DNA of 64,000 nucleotides, taken from contig RDEW01000025.1 of the NCBI GenBank assembly GCA_011109175.1, forward strand, positions 589,990 through 653,989, given 5' to 3'. A program made the translations under genes and the position numbers. Position 1 is the first letter of the stretch. Every line of letters begins with the position of its first letter. The notes beneath the pieces were generated by a model. The model was not told where the DNA came from. It did no database searches and saw only the letters and a list, made by a program, of their open reading frames with translations. Below, in pieces: positions 1 to 9,943 of the stretch. The DNA comes from Dicyema japonicum. Its lineage: Eukaryota > Dicyemida > Rhombozoa > Dicyemidae.

Positions 1-868
1 ACACTGAAGCCCTACTTCCAGTTGATCTCCGTTACTATCGTAAGAAGGCAGGTATTACACATTTTAAGTCAGTTGAATCAAATTATCGTTAAATTCTCTC
101 AAACGTTAAATTTAAAAATTCTAAAGTACGAATAGACGTATGCACGACTTATACAACTTCACCTTTTGTATAGGAGGTTGAATTCTTTGAGAAGTTTGGG
201 GGGAAGTTTGGAAATGTCTATTATAGGTTTCCCTTTAGTAATTTCGTTAATATTGTAATTGATACTCTAAAACGGGAACTTTCTCTGGTAGGTCACATTC
301 TGAATGTGGAGGCTCTGTTGGAATTACACTTTGATAAACCATTTGGGGGTGAGTCTATCATCTCCTTCCTGTATTCTATTTTCTTATGTATTTCCAATTT
401 TTCGACTTTTCTAATAATTTCAGTAGATTCGGTGACTTCAACCATTTCTATGCGAGTATCTTCCCCATCTTCAGATTCCTTCCTAAAAATGCAAAAAAAG
501 TTTTCAAAACTTTTCTTCGTTATCTCTGCTTCTAGTTTCAACATCTTCCAGAAACTCGTCATCAATTGTGGATCTTAGATTATTCAGTGTATTTCTTTCC
601 ATTCTCTTTAACAGCAGTAGTCTAGCATTTTTTTTCGTTCAATCAGCTTTCTTCTCTTCATTTCGTGCATACTCATATTGAGCATATCTCGCTTTTTTTA
701 GCGTCCTTGATAAATCAATCATACGATCGACCTCATCATTCTCATCTGATAGAGTTTCGATGGGGGAGAAAGTCTTAAACAGATAATTTCAGTTGTAAAA
801 GTCGTCTCTAAGGTCTTCAGTCTCGTATAGACTTCTATTCGGGGGTAATCGCAAAGACTGGGAATGAC
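1..868. repeat. Left copy of an ~870-bp segmental duplication
   Basis: Nearly identical to 40948-41815, at a constant offset of 40947 nt over most of its length. Differences are scattered substitutions plus small indels, for example a 3-nt indel near 439 and a 4-nt indel near 632. Both copies keep the same 25-nt intron (315-339 here, 41262-41286 there), so this is a DNA-level duplication and not a retrocopy. The match is already present at base 1, so the unit may extend left of the window. It ends near 868, where a LINE abuts. Confidence 0.93.
130..868 (-). pseudogene. Duplicated 3' end of a charged-protein gene
   Basis: Minus-strand copy of the last exons of the gene at 41046-43671. It keeps the K/E/R-rich coiled-coil-like segment (565-293 on the minus strand) and the 25-nt intron at 315-339. 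It lacks all upstream exons because the duplication breaks at about 868, where LINE sequence is fused. The copy has reading-frame damage, including a 4-nt indel near 632 and an in-frame stop near 795. No promoter or 5' exon is visible, so it is called a gene fragment. Confidence 0.7.
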
Positions 869-3735
869 TCTCGATGTCCAATTAAATTTGAAGAGCACTT
901 CTTGAGCCTCCTTATCGATTTCCATAATACAGTAGGAAGTATTGTTCGTAGCTTTTCTGAGCAAAACTTCCCTACGTCCTTTGTTGTGTTTTGTGATGTT
1001 CCGCGTGATTTCTTTGTTCAGTTTTGATATCCTTTCAGTTACGTCCACTGATTGTCTTGCGAAATTCCTCAGATTATTTCTCGTTTTGATTAGATCTCGC
1101 GTTTCAGCATCAATTGGGTGTGTTGGACGTTGAGGACGACCCGTCGGAATGTATCTTTTGCGAGCTCGGAGTATAATCTCGTTGAGGTATTTGATAGCAG
1201 CGTCGATAAATCAGAAGTTCTCTATCCGGAAGGCCTGGAAGTGTAGTTCGGTAAAATGTGTGAAGGTGGGCCATGTTGAGTTTGAGAAGTTCACATTAGT
1301 TCTCGGAGTGTTAATTAACTTATGTTTTTGTGAGATCCTCATGAAGATCGTGTTATAGTCGTATATAAAAACCCATGAAATAACAGCCGTAAAAAAATAT
1401 CTGATGAAGTAGGGGAGTCGGCTCGGCAGGAAGGAGTCCTTGTGTTTTCTTGGATTATTGAGAATGGCCAAGTCGTCAAAAGTGTCGGATATGAGGGCTC
1501 CCCGTTGATCCAGTTGTTGGTCAGCATACCATTGTGAGCTTTTCGAATTTAAGTCACCTCCCATTAGCGTGCTTTCTAACCTGGTGAATCGATTGAGTTC
1601 GGGGCTGTAGCCTCTTGGGCATAACGGTGGAGGGGGTATGTACATATTGACATCTGTCAATCGAAGGGAGGGTAGGCACATTCTCAGATTTAGATGTTCA
1701 GTGTGTCGTCTTGGCGGGAGGGGACCGGGATATCGTCCGAAATATTTCTGGCCATTATATGCTTCCTGATTAGAGCAATAAGGCCTTCTCCTTTCCATGA
1801 CCTCTGTCTCGTCTGAAAACGGAGCATCCCCGATGTTGGGGGTTGGTCGCCCTGGGTTAAGTTTCGTCTCTTTAAAAAGAGCTACAGTTTAACCTCTTTT
1901 TGGAGCGGACCTCGAGGGTGGAACACCTCTGTTTTTGATACACCCTCGGGATTTGGAACACTTCGAAAATTTCATCAGAAAATTAATAAAATCCTTACAA
2001 ATAAAAACCTCGTTTTGGAACACTTATAATTATTTTAATTTAAAATTAAATTTTACAGTTTCTATATTTTACTACAATTAATTTTTAAATCACGTGCAGA
2101 TTTTTGTTCATTTTTTTTCTTGTCTTAAAGTTATCTACACCTTTTATGGGCTTAAAATACGATACAAAAGTTGAAATTGCTAAACTTTTTTTTCAAAAAA
2201 GAAGCATTCAATTCGAAAACTCGCGAGAAAGTTTGACACAAGTAACGGAACAATCTCTAGAATCAAGAGAAACATTGTTCCATTCACAAAAATGGACTGA
2301 TTTTTCAAATGCAGAGACTTCAGAGTCACCTAAGAAAACAAAACATACCCATTTCCGGACCTTTATCAAAAAATCGGTATTATTGTAATTCTTAAAATTA
2401 TTTTCCTAGGACTGAAAGTCGCATCTAGAATCTTACTTCAAAATTTTAAGGCTTCAAATGGTGGCTACAAAAATTTAAATTAAGACATAAACTTAAGTTT
2501 AAAACTTTGTCAGGAGAAAAAGTTTTAAGTGACAGATCTATGATTGATGTGCTTGTAACTCAATTGAATAATAAAATTGACGAATATGGAAAACAAAACA
2601 TCTTCAATTGCGATGAAACATGTCTTTTTTTCAGACGTTGTCCAAAAAAATCTTTTATTCAAAACAATGAAGAATCATTTAGTTTTAAACAGAGCAAATA
2701 AAAAGTAACTGTTTTACTCTGCTGCAGTTATACAGGAGACAAATTAGACCCTTTGATTATTGGAAAGTTTCGTAATCCAAGGTGCTTCTAGAATTTCCTC
2801 CCGTCAAACCATAATGTTGCCTATTTTTCATCCAAAAATGTATGGATGACAAAAGATATTTTTAGATGTTGGCTTCACATCATTAATGAACATTTTTATC
2901 ACAAAATTATTCTGCTATTGGACAATGCTGAGCCTCATAATAATCTGGAATTCTCTAACATAGAATTATTTTTTTCACCTAAAAATACAACCCCTATACT
3001 TCAGCCTACTGGATTTGGAATTATCAAATCTTTCAAGGACCACTATTCTATAAATCTTTAATAGATTTTTTATGTTTCACTGACGATCAAGAATTTTTTT
3101 TGAGTCCCTAAAGAAGATAAATTTACTTCAAGTGCTATTATTGATTTATGATGGAAGGAAGGAGATTACATAAGAAATTATTAATTTGAGAAAAACTGTT
3201 TAACAAACACCAATCCGAGGATTTTAATGGTCATTTCATCAGTGAAAAATTTGAAAAAGCTATCGAATATGTTTTAGAAAAAAATTACCGAGTCAGAGCA
3301 AAATTTTTATAATGGAATTGAGGCTGAATATGTAATTACAAGAACAGCCATTGATAACATAAATAAAGTTGAGGAAAACATTTTAAATATGTTGCGGATT
3401 GTCTTTAAGAATTTTATGATTTTAGAAAAATATTCATGCATAATTTAAAATTTAAATATGGTTGTAAACAAAAAATTACTGATTACTTTAAACAATGTTA
3501 GTTTTCCGTTAAATTATAAGGTTTTTAGTTAACAAAGTATAGTTATGCACTCAATAATAAATTTTTGTACGATTTTTGATGTAACCTCTATTTTTGGAAC
3601 AACCTCTGTTTTCGGAACACTTGGTATTCCAAATGGAGGTTAGAATTTATATCCACTGAGTGTTTTATGAGAAAGCGTTGTAGTTTGGCTATTTTTGTTG
3701 GATACCATTGATGTTAATTTTTAATATGATTAGAT
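869..3735 (-). mobile_element. LINE (Jockey/CR1-like) endonuclease region, split by a Tigger
   Basis: Minus-strand exonuclease-endonuclease-phosphatase domain of a non-LTR retrotransposon. The N-terminal N-I-N-G-I motif lies at about 3695-3725. The frame then breaks off and resumes at 1882 with the E-T-K motif, followed by V-N-M-Y-I-P-P and the G-G-D-L-N-S motif near 1550 (usually G-D-F-N-A). After about 1211 it runs into the basic linker with R-Y-I-P-T-G-R, continued at 1048-870. The reverse transcriptase is missing: sequence after about 868 belongs to the duplicated host gene. Stops and frameshifts make it dead. The gap between the halves is exactly the Tigger element at 1885-3647. Confidence 0.85.
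1885..3647 (+). mobile_element. Tigger/pogo-type DNA transposon, decayed, full length
   Basis: DDE-superfamily cut-and-paste transposase of the pogo/Tigger group. Visible are the first catalytic Asp in C-D-E-T (about 2610), the I-I-G-K-F-R-N-P-R-C-F block (2757-2790), W-M-T-K-D-I-F (2842), the second Asp in L-L-L-D-N (about 2925), L-Q-P near 3000 with the usual following Asp replaced, and the C-terminal I-T-D-Y-F-K signature (about 3475). Terminal repeats are imperfect: cagtttaacctc at the left, and aattctaacctc at the right on the minus strand. A TA duplication flanks it (1883-1884 and 3648-3649). Several stops break the frame. Removing it rejoins the host LINE endonuclease. Confidence 0.9.
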
Positions 3736-3739
3736 CTGG

Positions 3740-4760
3740 TCCAGGATTTTCCTCGACATCTCCACAGGAAAGGAGTTGGATTCGACACCACCCGCATCTC
3801 AGATTTTTCTTGTTACGAAGCAAAGATTCAGAAGGATACCTAGAAGTGGTTGGAACCTCGTACGTGAAAAGTTCAATGAAAAGTACTCCAAGTGTTCCAG
3901 CCTAAGTCAGCTAAAGAAGATGCTGAAACCTGAAAATCGGACTAACAACGAAAAAAATGGAGGTAAATGTTTCAAAGGGCAAAATAATATTAATGTGGAA
4001 TTTTACACCTTTAGAAATTGCCTAGAGGAACTAAAAGTCCAAATTGAGAAAATTAAGTCAATCCCGAGGGATACTCGAAAACCAACACCAAAATTCAGAG
4101 AAAGTATGTCAGAGTTAATGTTTTGTTGGGACTAAATTCTACAATTTATTTTACGAAAGGTAATCAGCCTCTGAACACCTTACGGGAACTTCTGGCATTA
4201 GTTACGCTGAACCGAACCAGAGAACAAGTGGACAACTATCTATCCCCTAGTCACAGTGGATTCAGGACATGAAGATCCACTACGGATGTAGTATGGAGCC
4301 ACAAGTGGCGTTGCGCTATCAACCAGAGATTTGAAAGTGCAACAACAGTCCTGGGAATAGACCTCTCTAGGGTCTTTGACACGGTCCGCCGTGGTCTACT
4401 CAGGATACTGGAAAAATTCTTGGACCCTGATTCTGTCAGTATGATCAGAGTGTTGCTATCTAACACGAAGCTCAGAGTGCGGGTCGGTAAGATGTTTTCC
4501 CGTGAATTTACGTGCAATGTTGGTACTTCCCAGGAAGATAACCTCTCACCCCTGCTATTGGTCATATACATGGAGGCAGCATTACGAGATCTTCGGAAGT
4601 TCTATGATGGCAACATCATCGAAATTGCTTATGCGGACGACGTCGACTTTGTGTCAGAAGACTAATCGGCCCTACTTCGACTCCTCGAGGTGGCACCTGA
4701 TGAGCTGAACCGATGGCTCCTTGGAATGAACACCGCAAAAGTCAAGTCCGTAATTTCGTT
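3740..4760 (+). mobile_element. LINE reverse transcriptase fragment (RTE-like)
   Basis: 3776-4135 encodes a basic peptide that may be the first-ORF or pre-RT part; its W-N-L-V-R-E-K-F pattern weakly recalls a Myb/SANT helix. From about 4200 the reverse transcriptase follows: L-G-I-D-L-S-R-V-F-D-T-V (palm A), then N-L-S-P-L-L-L (usual G-D-S-L-S-P-L-L-F), then Y-A-D-D-V-D-F at 4630. The frame ends with a stop just after palm C. The same family, recognisable by the palm-C region and A-L-R-D-L-R-K-F-Y-type motif, recurs at 22915, 29390 and 58130. Clade assignment is tentative. Confidence 0.8.
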
Positions 4761-4806
4761 AACGGACTTAAAGGAAAAAATTTCAAAAATGGAATAAAAG
4801 TCAAGC

Positions 4807-4881
4807 GGAAAAAAGTCAAGTATTGAAAAAATTATTAAAAATTAAAAAATGCTAGTAGTCTCACAACTTGACTTTTTTTCC
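4807..4881. repeat. AT-rich inverted repeat (hairpin)
   Basis: The 15-nt arm ggaaaaaagtcaagt (4807-4821) pairs with acttgactttttttcc (4866-4881) with a one-base length difference, around a 44-nt loop. A third copy of the aaagtcaag core lies just upstream, near 4798. It sits directly after the end of a LINE fragment. It could be a MITE remnant or a chance AT-rich hairpin. The following stretch, 4882-5084, holds no recognised feature. Confidence 0.45.
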
Positions 4882-5084
4882 TACAATCGAATTTTTATGT
4901 ACTGAAATTAATCGAATTCTTAAAGGGAATATATGAAAGTTGGTTTTATACTGGAATAATCTATTTAATTTTTAAAAAGGATGAATTTGTGACTCCTAAA
5001 GACTCCTAAACGTGTATGCCAACATAATATAAACTTATTACCAAATGTGATAATGTCAAACTCTCAGATTTTGTGGATTCATTT

Positions 5085-7070
5085 AGGCAATTATCTGACA
5101 ATCAGCTGGGAACGAGGAAACATTGTCAGGGCGCTATGAACAGGCCCTTATTAATCAATGCTTAAATAAGGAGTATGGATTGGCTTGGATTGATGTGAAG
5201 AAGGCCTTTGATTCTGTTGATCAATGAATTTTTATTCATGTATTGGACAGTTTTCAGGAATACCCGTTGATTGATAACTTTGTAAATACCATATTCAAGA
5301 AGTGGACTGTAAATCTCCACTTAGATGGAAGAAAAATTGGTTCTGTAAAGTTGGGACGTGGTATTCTTCAAGGAGATTCATTATCCCCTCAACTATTTGT
5401 TATGGTAATGGAAACCTTGAGCAGAATCCTTAACTCTATGATCCTAAGACTCCAAACTGATCAAGAGGATCCGAATACTCTGGCTTATTCTACTAATCAT
5501 TTGTTTTTTATTGACTAAAGATATTTGGGCTAAAAGAAGATACTGTTATTAAAATGATGAAAGTTGTTCGCGAGTTCTTTCATGTTGCCGGCTTGACGAT
5601 GAATTCGTAAAAGTCAGTCTCTAATGTTAAATCGTTATCATGTATGAGACTCTGGAAGGATCAATGGATATCGATACTTGAGTGTTTTTGAAGAAGAGGG
5701 AAGTAATGTTCTTAAAAACAAAGTTATGGAGTGCATACTTGAAAATGTTAAGAAGAGAAAAACAATGCTTTCAAAAACTATGTTAAATTCTGCGAACTTG
5801 TTTAGTGCAATAAATGTATACGCAATTCCCTAACTATTATATGGACTAATTAATATTGAACCTTATGAATTTGATGATTTGACCAACAAATACGCCAACT
5901 GCTTACGTAACTCAAGTTGCACCTAAACCTGCAAATAGAGAGAGGCCGAATTGGACAGGAAGACTTTTGGAAGAGGATTCACCTCGATTTCTTTAAAGAG
6001 CGAATTAATACTCCTTCAGTTCCTTAAAACTTTGGAAAATCAGTAGGCTGTGTGTTTGCGAAGATCGGGATTCTGCGAGTAATAAAATCAAAAAAATGGC
6101 ACTTGGCTACAATTGCTTCTAAATTTACAATTGCCGACAGGGAAGCATGGATATTAAGTCCCTCAAGGACACTCAGAGGAAATATTTGTTAAATAAAATT
6201 TATTGCAAAACACTACACTCCATTATGTTCAAATGAATGGATAAACCAAATTTCGACCTATCTACTTCCTCAGAATAGTTATTCAAGGGAAATAACGGCC
6301 CACGGAGCGAAGCATTGTACTGTTTTCGGCAAGATAAGAAATTTATTCGCACACACGGGGTCATTATGCAACCATTTTAAAAAGCAGGAAAAATGTCGAT
6401 TATTTGGCCATTCAGTGCGGTAAAATGCTAAACATTGATTATCTCCGAAGACATAATGAAGTGGTAAAGTGTATCCATTTTCATCTTTGTCGAGTTTATG
6501 AAATCAAAAGAAGCAGGAAATTGAAAGGACATTCGGTTCAGTCAATATTTGACGACTGAAAAATGTCTAAATCACAGAAAAAAGTCAAATTCAATAAACC
6601 TGATATTTTTGTTTACGACAAAATAAAAAAGGAAGTAACCTTAATCGAAGTGGGCATTACCTCCCAAGACCGACTAAAGCAAGTTAAGAAACTTCACAAA
6701 TATGACTTGCAAATGAACTTTGGTTACTATGAATGCCAAGTGAAGATTATTCCAGTGGTTTTGACATGGGATGGAGTTGTCTTAAGATGCTTCAAAAATC
6801 ATATGGATAAATTATCTATTCAAGAATCAACGAGGACTTACATCCAATCGGTTGTGTGGAGAGAACGCTCGAAAGAATGTTCATTGAACAAAAGCATGGA
6901 ATGAAGGTATGCGATAAAGAGTACGCATATCTTGCTACATCCCAACTAGTGGAACTGGCATGCCGTGAGGACAGCCCACTGGACTCTAACAGAGATATTT
7001 CGACTGAATCTAATGTGGAGATGGGGAGTAACAAGGAGTTTATGGCACAATTCTTCTAAGAGAAAAAGAG
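5085..7070 (+). mobile_element. R2-like LINE with restriction-like endonuclease, decayed
   Basis: Reverse transcriptase begins near 5110, with palm A at W-I-D-V-K-K-A-F-D-S-V (5180-5220). It continues at 5243 with G-I-L-Q-G-D-S-L-S-P-Q-L-F (about 5360) and a degraded palm C. The thumb segment with L-I-N-I-E-P-Y-E-F is at 5845. Zinc-knuckle cysteines are mostly lost around 6370-6420, followed by R-R-H-N-E-V-V near 6450. The C-terminal endonuclease (6563-6904) has K-P-D-I-F-V-Y-D, then I-E-V-G-I-T-S-Q-D and a K-Y motif, the PD-(D/E)xK-like pattern of R2/NeSL-type LINEs. A related, better-preserved copy is at 32776-33771. Several stops and frameshifts show this copy is inactive. Confidence 0.85.
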
Positions 7071-7164
7071 GGATTACAATCCGTTTAATTAGTTAATTTG
7101 GTCGTTAATTTTCTTATAAAAATATATTTTTTTAATGTTAATTAAAACTTATTACCTGACAAAA

Positions 7165-7225
7165 TTCTCTAGTGAAGATTACATTATGAAAACTATTCTG
7201 CCGAAGAATGAAGTGATTTTATTAC
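7165..7225 (+). mobile_element. SINE B 3' fragment
   Basis: The stretch agtgaagatt...atgaaaactatt...gaagaatgaagtg matches the 3' part of the SINE B copy at 52795-53045. The tRNA-like head is absent, so it is truncated at its 5' end. Confidence 0.6.
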
Positions 7226-7229
7226 TCTG

Positions 7230-7600
7230 ATTTCCAAATTTGGAAATTAATGCTGGAGCCCTAAACCGGGGCACAAAGTATTTGAAATATTCCAAAAACT
7301 CAGAGAACTAATTTTCCAATATCAGGGCCAATCATTAAAAAAAGCTTTATTGTTGCATCAAAAATTGGATTACAGTACTTCTATGTTGCAATTATGAGGT
7401 GAAAAACTTGAACCATTGATTATTGGGAAATATAATGAACCTCGCTGTTTCAAAAATTTCGATTTTAATCGAATTTTTATGTCTCAGGACATCGAAAGTG
7501 ATCTTAAAGAACGTCTTTCAAAACTAAACCTTCGTCAGGTTGTAATGCAGGTTTTCAAAAAGTTGGAAGTTGATTTTGACAGGTGACGTTTCACAAAAAT
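7230..7600 (+). mobile_element. Tigger transposase fragment
   Basis: Frame-shifted coding remnant with W-I-T-V-L-L-C-C-N-Y near 7365 and E-K-L-E-P-L-I-I-G-K-Y near 7405, followed by P-R-C-F-K-N. This is the same block as 2700-2790 of the Tigger at 1885-3647. No terminal repeats were found, so only the middle of an element survives. Confidence 0.75.
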
Positions 7601-7744
7601 CGAAATCTCAATTTCAAATATCGTATTTAAGTGTTGAGGAATAAAACGCCACATAGTAATTGTTCAAAAATGAAACTATAATTTATTATTTTATATAAAC
7701 TTATAAAAAAAATAAATAATATAAAATAAATTATTCATTAAAAC

Positions 7745-7880
7745 GCCCATCTTGACACTAATCCAACCATACCCTAACCCCTAATATAACCAATCATATC
7801 ATAACCCTAACCATTTACTAATCCAAATCATCACCTAATCCTAGCCATTTCCTAGCCCTCACTACTACCTTAACCGTAAT
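7745..7880. repeat. Degenerate ccctaacc-rich short repeat
   Basis: About 135 nt in which cctaa/cctag/ctaacc motifs recur at roughly 21-23-nt spacing. It resembles, on the opposite strand, the 23-bp minisatellite at 23883-23997 and the repeat at 36837-36910. No exact telomeric array is present. The flanks, 7600-7745 and 7880-8205, are AT-rich with nothing recognised. Confidence 0.5.
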
Positions 7881-8208
7881 TCTATCTATTAAGCTTTATT
7901 AACATAGGAGTTTAATTTCATTTTATAGTTTATTTAACCTTACAAATCAGGGGTTGCCTTATTTTTGAATTTTTATGACAAAAAGTAAACACAACATGAT
8001 GACAAAATTACAAAACAGAAAGGCGTAAAAATTTTAACTCGAGATTATTTTAATTTGTGATATCAACACATTTTTTCGCATTCACAATTTTTCACTTTTA
8101 TATACCCTTTTATTTCCATGAAATAAATAAGAAGGGATTTTCTTAGTGGAAGAATGCAAGCTTTTATCATAATTATACACTACCAAGTCCAAACATGAAA
8201 TCCATTCT

Positions 8209-8950
8209 TTATTTTGTTGTATGAAATGTTTTTTTACAACGTTCTACTTGGCCCTGGGATTGAGGATGCCTTGGACGACTAAACTTTTTTAAAATGTTAA
8301 ATTCTTTGCATAACGAATTTACTAGTTCATTTTTAAACTCTTTCCCATAGTTAGATTGTAAAATCTGAGGAGGTCCAAAACAATAAAAGATAGATCTTAA
8401 AGATGAACAAATAACAGTTGCTTCTTTTGAGACGATCGCTTTTGAAAAACAAAATTTGGAATATACGTCAATAATATTAAATATATATTTAAAGCCATTA
8501 TTGACCTGAGTCCATCGACTTAAATCGACCAATCTTTCTCGAGGAAACTTTGCTTTAATGTGAATCATAGGAATTTTATCTTTTGAAGGTTGGCTTTGTG
8601 CACAAGCTGTGCATTCGGAACATACACCACGTATAATGGATCTTTGATGGTGAAATAATAATTGTCGCAAAATTCTTTCAGTTTATTGATTCCATAATGA
8701 GTGGTCAATTGCTGTTTCATGCATTCTATCTTCATAGTTTAAATATCGTCCTGAGCAATAACACTTTTATGAGCCTCATCATTCGTAAAGAGTTTAAAAT
8801 CTTCCAACAAGAAAAAATTGGCTTTCTTAATAAACCGAAATATTTGCATTCGTGTAAAATTATGGTTGATGATCTTGCATTGTAGATATGAAACAATATC
8901 ATTGTACTCTCGGCGAGTCTTGATCATTTTTTAATATGCATTTTTCTAAC
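8209..8950 (-). mobile_element. Integrase of a Ginger/KRBA2-like or Gypsy-like element
   Basis: Minus-strand DDE integrase. 8950-8670 gives the N-terminal part with a C-x2-C pair (E-C-T-A-C, encoded at about 8610). 8670-8209 gives the core: V-D-L-S-R-W with the first Asp near 8535, I-I-D-V-Y-S-K-F, then L-Q-S-N-Y-G-K-E-F where the second catalytic Asp is replaced by Asn, and S-Q-G-Q-V-E-R with the Glu. The loss of the Asp and several frame breaks show a dead copy. Spacing resembles the KRBA2-type integrases of Ginger transposons; a Gypsy origin cannot be excluded without the other domains. Related pieces are at 21540-22340, 23310-23800 and 40455-40640. Confidence 0.75.
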
Positions 8951-9134
8951 ACGGGTAATTCGATTTATGAATAAATAGTGAATTAATTGTGATTAATTGA
9001 TTTTAGATGTCAATATCCAAAAAAATCCAAGGTCAAAGTGTAACGCCTAAAATTGGTTAACCTGCATGGAGCGCGACAATTATCAATAATTAGATAATGT
9101 TTTGCTTTGAAATAATTGATTATTTTATTTTATT

Positions 9135-9283
9135 TTTTTTATTAATTAAATTTTTTAACAATTAAACAAATGTCAGTTGAGGAAGCCTGCTGCGTGGATT
9201 GCGAACGAGTTCCCTCGGAGTGTGGCTATTCCAATCTTTTGTCTTAGCCATAGCCCTTCTCGTTGATCCCTTTTCTTTCTGGC
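9135..9283 (-). mobile_element. SINE E (short), flanked by a ~20-nt duplication
   Basis: The sequence aaataattgattattttatt occurs on both sides (about 9111-9131 and 9285-9305) and reads as a long target-site duplication. The insert lies in minus orientation with an A-rich 3' tail next to the left duplication. Its 3' part, with cacgcag and aactgacat, resembles 59565-59700 on the plus strand. No clear polymerase III boxes were identified. Confidence 0.5.
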
Positions 9284-9420
9284 AAATAATTGATTATTTT
9301 ATTTTTGACAATTATTGACATTGATTTCAGCTGTCAAAGGTAACGTAGGTAATTGCTTTGGCTCTCGACATATTTTTAATCATAAAATAAATCTCTTACC
9401 TTTTTTACATTTATATGGTT

Positions 9421-9474
9421 TCACTGATGACGGCGTCACTCGTCAAACCAAAGCATAGAGGTGCGTGGAACCTT
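9421..9474 (-). mobile_element. SINE A fragment
   Basis: On the minus strand, ggttccacgc...tttgacgagtgacgccgtca matches the central part of SINE A (17540-17856 and 25927-26245). Both head and tail are missing. Confidence 0.75.
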
Positions 9475-9479
9475 CAATT

Positions 9480-9940
9480 GAAATGTACATTGAAAAATTA
9501 TGAACTCCTTCCAGGTTCATACACTCAAGACCTAAAAATGTGATGGATTCGGATCAAGAAACCGGAAATGCCCTAAAAAGCTATTCCGAATCGATCAAAA
9601 AAGCACATTATAATTAAGGAACCTCAAAAATCTGGTAAAATTAGGATTTACTGCATTATTTCGGACTCGTGAGCTACTCTGCGCCCTAAACACCTTTTCT
9701 GCTATTAGCAAATGAAGAGTAGTAAACCAAGCAAAATCAGAGTTTTGCTGGGTTTCAGAAAGAAGGAGGACGCCTTGACTTTAAAGATAAGGTAAATGAC
9801 AAGATCCGTCCAAAAGAGGAAATCTTCTTAAATTGGGAATAATTAATTCTACAGTATTTCCAGACAAAAGCAGGCTCCACCAGAAAAAGCAAACCACATT
9901 ATTAGTGGAGGTAAATAATTGTGAACATTAGATAAGTTAA
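9480..9940. other. No assignable gene
   Basis: Contains short plus-strand open stretches, for example 9765-9840, with possible short-intron splice signals, but no frame could be linked over more than about 30 codons and no family was recognised. It may be the downstream region of GPD2 or an undetected small gene. Confidence 0.3.
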
Positions 9941-9943
9941 ATA

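Noticed and set aside
306-578. Plus-strand open frame opposite the charged-protein exons (and its twin at 41253-41528)
   Set aside because: Shadow of the minus-strand coding sequence; the minus strand has the splice signals and continues into upstream exons.
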